DNA of 9,959 nt from contig CABMDX010000064.1 in NCBI GenBank assembly GCA_902385025.1, positions 1-9,959 on the forward strand. The letters run 5' to 3'. Positions 6,376 through 9,959 of this stretch are shown here, piece by piece. Source of the DNA: an uncultured archaeon. Its GTDB lineage: Archaea; Halobacteriota; Methanosarcinia; Methanotrichales; Methanotrichaceae. How positions within the stretch are numbered: the stretch's first letter is position 1; each line of letters starts with the position of its first letter. The notes beneath the pieces are model-generated. The model made no database searches and was not told where the DNA came from. It saw nothing but the letters and a program-made list of their open reading frames with translations. Position numbers and translations under genes: made by a program.

Positions 6376-7188
6376 TCAGATGCGGACGTTCACACCCCGC
6401 TCTTTTAAATAGGTCTTCACATTCCGGATATTCCATTCTCCAAAGTGGAAAATGCTCGCGGCCAAAGCTGCAGAGGCATCTGTCTTCTGGAACACCTCCA
6501 GCATGTGCTCCGGGCTCGCGCAGCCTCCCGATGCGATCACGGGTATTCTAACCCTCTTTGCCACGGCACCTGTGAGCGGTATGTCAAAGCCGTCATAGGT
6601 TCCGTCCCGATCCATGCTTGTGAGGAGGATCTCGCCTGCACCCAGGGTTACTGCTTTCCTGGCCCAGGCGATGGCATCAATTCCGGTAAACTCCCTGCCT
6701 CCATAAAAGGAGCACTCAAACCAGCAGGGACCTTCGGGAGTCTCTACGACTTCCCTGCCTTCTTCCAGTTCATAGCGCCTCTTGGCATCTATTGCCAGGA
6801 CCACAGCCTGATTGCCGTATTTATCCGAGATCTCGGAGATAAGCTCCGGTCGCTTCAGGGCGGAGGTATTCACGGTAATCTTGTCTGCCCCGGCGTTGAA
6901 GACGACCCTTGCCTCTTCCACGCTCTTGATTCCGCCGCCTACGGCCAGGGGCACGAATGCCGATTCCGAGGTCTTTTTTATGACGCTTGTCATTGTCTCC
7001 CGTCGCTCATGAGAGGCGGTGATATCGAGAAATACTATCTCATCCGCTCCGTCTTCGTAATATTTGGCAGCCAGCTCCCATGGGACGCCAGCATACCTGA
7101 TTTGCTTGAACTCGATGCCCTTGACTACGCGCCCGCCCGGCACCTGCAGATCGCAGTCCAGGCATGGAATGATTCTTCGAGCTAACAT
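6376..7188 (-). CDS. hisF: Imidazole glycerol phosphate synthase, cyclase subunit HisF
   Basis: This 270-aa (beta/alpha)8-barrel protein uses ammonia from HisH to convert PRFAR into imidazole glycerol phosphate and AICAR, the fifth step of histidine synthesis. The catalytic aspartates are D11 in RIIPCLDCD and D134 in LAIDAKR. Phosphate-binding sites are AVGGGI (82-87) and [10 protein letters not shown] (219-228). FLDITAS (53-59) and [12 protein letters not shown] (191-202) are further HisF signatures. The [16 protein letters not shown] version of the N-terminal loop, slightly longer than in bacteria, is what I recall for methanogen enzymes. Its ATG lies inside the end of hisH (7-base overlap), so the subunits should be made in step. 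Confidence 0.97.
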   Translation of the reverse strand: MLARRIIPCLDCDLQVPGGRVVKGIEFKQIRYAGVPWELAAKYYEDGADEIVFLDITASHERRETMTSVIKKTSESAFVPLAVGGGIKSVEEARVVFNAGADKITVNTSALKRPELISEISDKYGNQAVVLAIDAKRRYELEEGREVVETPEGPCWFECSFYGGREFTGIDAIAWARKAVTLGAGEILLTSMDRDGTYDGFDIPLTGAVAKRVRIPVIASGGCASPEHMLEVFQKTDASAALAASIFHFGEWNIRNVKTYLKERGVNVRI

Positions 7189-7784
7189 CGCGTGGACCTC
7201 ACAAAGTTCTCCAGGATCTTCAGGCCTTTTGCGCCCGACTTCTCAGGGTGAAACTGCGTGGCAAACAGGTTGTCCTTGGCTACGGCCGCTGTTACCTCTA
7301 TACCGTGCTCAGTAGTGGCGGCTATCACTGACTGGTCAATTGGCTGGCCGTAGTAGGAGTGCACGAAGTAGAACATGTCTCCATCCGAGATACCATCCAG
7401 CATCTCCACGTGTCGCTTGATGGTAAGGCTATTCCAGCCCATCTGGGGAATCATCACTCCCTCTGGAAGGCGCACGACATTCCCTGCAATCCAGCCAAGC
7501 CCCTTCACACCAGGGCTTTCCTCGCTCTCCTCGAAGAGCACCTGCATGCCAACGCAAATGCCCAGCATCGGCACCCCTTCATCGAGGGCCTGGCGGAGGG
7601 ATGCCTCGAATCGACGGAGCTGATCCATGCAGCTTCCGAAGGCTCCGACGCCAGGGACCACGATCGCATCTGCCCCCGAGAGGGCCTCAGGGTCCCGGAC
7701 TATTCTGGGACCAGCGCCAACCCGGTCTAGGGCGTTATAGATACTGAACAGGTTGCCCATGCCATAATCGACTATTGCTATCAT
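7182..7784 (-). CDS. hisH: Imidazole glycerol phosphate synthase, glutaminase subunit HisH
   Basis: This 200-aa class I glutamine amidotransferase releases ammonia from glutamine and channels it into HisF. The oxyanion segment is VVPGVGAFG (42-50). The nucleophile is C77 in [14 protein letters not shown]. The catalytic pair is H179 and E181 in [25 protein letters not shown] is the family's usual N-terminus, which fixes the start at 7784; the frame stays open to 7895, but that part is low-quality sequence and not in the family. Only a weak GGA precedes the start. The stop TAG overlaps the hisF ATG. No other his gene is in the window, so the pathway is scattered in this genome or continues elsewhere. 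Confidence 0.97.
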   Translation of the reverse strand: MIAIVDYGMGNLFSIYNALDRVGAGPRIVRDPEALSGADAIVVPGVGAFGSCMDQLRRFEASLRQALDEGVPMLGICVGMQVLFEESEESPGVKGLGWIAGNVVRLPEGVMIPQMGWNSLTIKRHVEMLDGISDGDMFYFVHSYYGQPIDQSVIAATTEHGIEVTAAVAKDNLFATQFHPEKSGAKGLKILENFVRSTRC

Positions 7785-7839
7785 TCTTTTCCAGTCCTCA
7801 CTCTCGCTCGTCCTTCTGCATAGTGGCCGCTTCCCTACC

Positions 7840-7853
7840 GGAAAAGCTTTTCC
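7840..7853. promoter_or_regulatory. Perfect 14-bp palindrome upstream of hisH
   Basis: GGAAAAGCTTTTCC is an exact palindrome 56 bases upstream of the hisH ATG. A two-fold symmetric site in this position is a plausible operator for a dimeric regulator of hisHF, or a short hairpin in the leader. The binding protein is unknown. Confidence 0.4.
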
Positions 7854-7862
7854 TTCCTGCTG

Positions 7863-7915
7863 CTCATAACAATTATGAATTAAATTATGAATCATTATGA
7901 AAAGTGATTTATGAG
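7863..7915. repeat. TTATGA repeat array in the hisH / glutamate-synthase-like divergent region
   Basis: ATTATGAA occurs three times on the plus strand (7872-7879, 7884-7891, 7894-7901) with start-to-start steps of 12 and 10 bases. The array is flanked by CTCATAA (7863-7869) and its reverse complement TTATGAG (7909-7915). A further TTATGAA lies at 7984-7990. The near-helical-turn spacing suggests a protein binding one face of the DNA. The AT richness of the stretch makes partial chance repetition possible. Confidence 0.45.
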
Positions 7916-7994
7916 AGATATAGGGGGGCCTTTGCAGACGGAATGAAGCTTCCTCCGGACATGTTCATATAAAGTATGATCTTTTATGAAAACG

Positions 7995-8002
7995 TATTTA
8001 TA
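7995..8002 (+). promoter_or_regulatory. TATA-like box for the glutamate-synthase-like gene
   Basis: TATTTATA fits the archaeal TATA consensus and predicts transcription from about 8022-8026. That gives a leader of roughly 150 bases before the ATG at 8177, long for an archaeal gene, containing the short ORF described next. Confidence 0.5.
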
Positions 8003-8023
8003 GGGGAAATAGGAAGCCATTTG

Positions 8024-8152
8024 GTGCCAACGACCGCGGAGGCTATCAGCCGGGAAGGCCAAGCAATGGAATTGAAAGGGATCATAGTTCCAAGAGAATG
8101 TCCCTTGCCAATATCAATAACGTCCTGCAAATCCTGGACCGCGGATCTGTGA
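8024..8152 (+). CDS. Short upstream ORF before the glutamate-synthase-like gene
   Basis: A GTG-initiated ORF of 42 codons (an inner ATG is at 8066, 28 codons) begins where transcription from the TATA box at 7995-8002 is predicted to start, so it could be leaderless. It reads VPTTAEAISREGQAMELKGI, then IVPRECPLPISITSC, then KSWTADL, and stops at TGA 8150-8152. It is in the same frame as the next gene, whose ATG is 24 bases on. It could be a leader peptide, a small protein, or the remains of an N-terminal extension. No family is recognised and it may be noncoding. Confidence 0.3.
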   Translation: MPTTAEAISREGQAMELKGIIVPRECPLPISITSCKSWTADL

Positions 8153-8176
8153 TTGACTTATAAAGGGTGGAGATTG

Positions 8177-9775
8177 ATGAATCTGAGAAGGCCAAATGCC
8201 AGTGCCACTACTGGAACTTTCAACCGCTCGAGAAGCGTAGTCCCAATGTCCGGACTATGCGCTGACTGCTTAGATGGATGCCGGGGAGGATGCGAGACCT
8301 GGCTGGCATCATTCCGGGGCCGTGAAGTGCTTTATCCAGGGCCCTTTGGCGAGATCACTGCAGGAGCAGACAAGAATTACCCGATCGACTATTCTCATCT
8401 CAGCATTCAAGGATATGCCATGGGCGCTGACGGCCTGCCCGCTGGCATCGACGCCGGCCCGGATACAGCTCTTTTCCCAAATGTAGACACCATGACAGAG
8501 TACGGCTGGTCCAAGAAGGTAAAAATGCAGGTGCCCATCTTCACCGGCGCCCTCGGCTCGACTGAGATCGCCCGGAAGAACTGGGAGCATTTTGCCATTG
8601 GCGCTGCCATTACCGGCATTACCCTGGTCTGCGGCGAGAACGTCTGCGGCATAGATCCAGGCCTGGAGAGGGACGCTAAGGGCCTGGTCTCCAAGTCTCC
8701 TGAGATGGATCGCAGAATCAATACATACAAGAAGTTTTACAACGGCTTTGGCGAGATTCTGGTGCAGATGAATGTGGAGGATACGCGCCTTGGTGTGGCC
8801 GAGTACGTTTCCAGCAAGCACAACCTGGAGACCATTGAGCTGAAGTGGGGCCAGGGTGCCAAGTGCATCGGAGGCGAGATCAAGGTCAAGACCCTGGAGC
8901 GCGCGCTGGAGCTTAAGAAGCGCGGCTACGTCGTCTCTCCGGATCCGACTCTGCCTGCGATTCAGGCTGCCTTCAAGGCAGGAGCAATCAAGGAGTTCGA
9001 GCGCCATTCGCGCCTGGGCTTTGTCACATACGATGGTTTCATGGCTGAGATCGACAGGCTCAGAGACCTCGGGTTCAAGCGCATCACCCTCAAGACCGGC
9101 GCCTACAGCATGGTCGAGCTCGCCATGGCTCTGCGCTACGGCTCAGAGGCAAAGCTGGACCTCCTGACCATAGACGGCGCGCCGGGAGGCACAGGCATGA
9201 GCCCCTGGCCGATGATGAACGAGTGGGGAATTCCCACCTTCTACCTGCAGGCTCTGGCCATTGAGTTCGCCAACCGCTTGACAGATCGCGGCATGCGCGT
9301 CCCGGACCTTGCAATGGCAGGCGGCTTCTCCACAGAGGACGGCGTCTACAAGGCACTGGCAATGGGAACGCCTTACTTCAAGGCAGTCTGCATGGGCCGC
9401 GCCCTGATGATCCCGGGCATGGTAGGCAAGAACATTCAGGACTGGCTCGCCAAGGGAGATCTGCCGAAAGGGGTCTCCAAGTTCGGAAGCAAGCCCGAGG
9501 AGATCTTCGTGGCCTACGAGGAGCTGAAAGCCAAGTACGGCAACGACTTCAAGGACATTCCCTTCGGAGCCATCGCCCTCTACACCTATGGCCAGAAGTT
9601 CAAGACCGGCATGCAGCAGCTTATGGCCGGAAGCCGCAACTTCCGCCTGTCCACCATCTCCCGCGACGACCTGATGTCCCTCACAGAGGAGGCCGCATAC
9701 GTTTCCGGCATTCCCTACGTGATGGAAGCCCGCCGCGAGGAAGCTGAGCGCATTCTTGATGCTGTAGAGCTCTAG
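8177..9775 (+). CDS. Glutamate synthase-like FMN-binding domain protein
   Basis: This 532-aa protein is related to the FMN/synthase barrel of glutamate synthase, standing alone without the glutaminase or C-terminal beta-helix domains. Family signs are IFTGALGSTEIARKNWEHFA (121-140), ELKWGQGAKCIGGE (221-234), the active-loop equivalent LLTIDGAPGGTGMSPWPM (329-346), and the FMN-phosphate region LAMAGGFSTEDGVYKALAMG (378-397). The N-terminus carries four cysteines, C28-x2-C31-x3-C35-x3-C39, probably a metal or Fe-S site. The usual [3Fe-4S] cysteine cluster after the FMN-phosphate segment is missing; only C405 is present. The start at ATG 8177 is backed by GGGTGGAG (8165-8172); the frame opens further back only to a TTG at 8153. 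Glutamate synthesis is therefore unproven; an FMN oxidoreductase acting on another substrate is equally possible. Confidence 0.85.
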   Translation: MNLRRPNASATTGTFNRSRSVVPMSGLCADCLDGCRGGCETWLASFRGREVLYPGPFGEITAGADKNYPIDYSHLSIQGYAMGADGLPAGIDAGPDTALFPNVDTMTEYGWSKKVKMQVPIFTGALGSTEIARKNWEHFAIGAAITGITLVCGENVCGIDPGLERDAKGLVSKSPEMDRRINTYKKFYNGFGEILVQMNVEDTRLGVAEYVSSKHNLETIELKWGQGAKCIGGEIKVKTLERALELKKRGYVVSPDPTLPAIQAAFKAGAIKEFERHSRLGFVTYDGFMAEIDRLRDLGFKRITLKTGAYSMVELAMALRYGSEAKLDLLTIDGAPGGTGMSPWPMMNEWGIPTFYLQALAIEFANRLTDRGMRVPDLAMAGGFSTEDGVYKALAMGTPYFKAVCMGRALMIPGMVGKNIQDWLAKGDLPKGVSKFGSKPEEIFVAYEELKAKYGNDFKDIPFGAIALYTYGQKFKTGMQQLMAGSRNFRLSTISRDDLMSLTEEAAYVSGIPYVMEARREEAERILDAVEL

Positions 9776-9794
9776 AGAAAGCCGCAAAACCACC

Positions 9795-9834
9795 TCAGGC
9801 CTCGGAGACGGGGCCTGATATTCTCATATTTTTT
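9795..9834 (+). terminator. Hairpin and T-run terminator
   Basis: TCAGGCC (9795-9801) pairs perfectly with GGCCTGA (9812-9818) across a 10-base loop. A run of six T follows at 9829-9834. It starts 20 bases past the stop of the glutamate-synthase-like gene. The ten bases between stem and T-run make it less compact than a bacterial terminator. Confidence 0.6.
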
Positions 9835-9940
9835 CAAATAAATTTGTTTGTACTTAGTTCGCTGTACTTTCCAAGTTTCTCCTTGATATATAATTCTCAA
9901 TCTATCTTATTATTCATATCTTCATTCCAAGGCTCTTGAG

Positions 9941-9948
9941 TATATAAA
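9941..9948. promoter_or_regulatory. TATA-like box near the right edge
   Basis: TATATAAA sits 11 bases from the window end in otherwise gene-free AT-rich sequence (9835-9959). It may be the promoter of a gene starting just outside the window. Confidence 0.3.
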
Positions 9949-9959
9949 GAAGCCCTTCA

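Noticed and set aside
6445..7185. Plus-strand 246-aa ORF
   Set aside because: It lies fully opposite hisF, which has all of its catalytic motifs.
7785..7895. N-terminal extension of the hisH frame
   Set aside because: The HisH family begins at [11 protein letters not shown]; the extension covers the palindrome and repeat array and has no protein-like features.
9835..9959. Minus-strand peptide fragment ending KEKLGKYSEL and STNKFI
   Set aside because: It has only about 20 codons after an in-frame stop in AT-rich sequence. A 12-base match to 837-848 (TTCGCTGTACTT) is probably chance.

Overview
The window looks like a chromosomal segment from a methanogenic euryarchaeon, most likely of the Methanosarcinales and perhaps Methanothrix/Methanosaeta-like. 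Three things suggest this: a geranylgeranyl reductase-type flavoprotein translationally coupled to a small 2[4Fe-4S] ferredoxin (archaeal membrane lipid saturation), a short archaeal-type triosephosphate isomerase of 222 aa, and archaeal TATA-like boxes with poly-T ends instead of -35/-10 promoters. The genus is inferred, not shown.

Layout, left to right. At 1-768 (+) is the C-terminal part of an ATP-grasp enzyme cut by the window edge. The gap at 769-1056 holds a possible frameshift-broken small gene on the minus strand. At 1057-1605 (+) is a ribbon-helix-helix protein with an unassigned C-terminal domain. At 1747-3194 (+) a compact cluster encodes a thioredoxin-fold protein, triosephosphate isomerase and acylphosphatase; the last two share an ATGA overlap. 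At 3292-4640 (+) is the ferredoxin/geranylgeranyl reductase pair, also ATGA-coupled, and the ferredoxin is short enough to be missed easily. At 4699-5253 (-) is an unrecognised 184-aa protein that seems to consist of two related halves.

A 379-base AT-rich region (5254-5632) separates that gene from a divergent winged-helix regulator (5633-6022, +). The regulator converges on a lone FeoA-domain protein (6048-6323, -). Upstream of feoA on the same strand are hisF (6376-7188) and hisH (7182-7784), overlapping by 7 bases; together their products form imidazole glycerol phosphate synthase. A 392-base divergent control region (7785-8176) follows. It holds a perfect 14-bp palindrome, a symmetric array of TTATGA repeats, a TATA box and a short in-frame upstream ORF. 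The last gene (8177-9775, +) is a stand-alone protein related to the FMN/synthase domain of glutamate synthase, with an N-terminal four-cysteine motif and without the usual [3Fe-4S] cysteine cluster. A hairpin plus T-run ends it.

Most genes are ordinary archaeal housekeeping. The most interesting items are the divergent glutamate-synthase-like protein with its unusual leader, the his/glt-like divergent control region, the two-half hypothetical protein and the broken minus-strand ORF. I found no CRISPR array, tRNA, rRNA, insertion sequence or phage gene.
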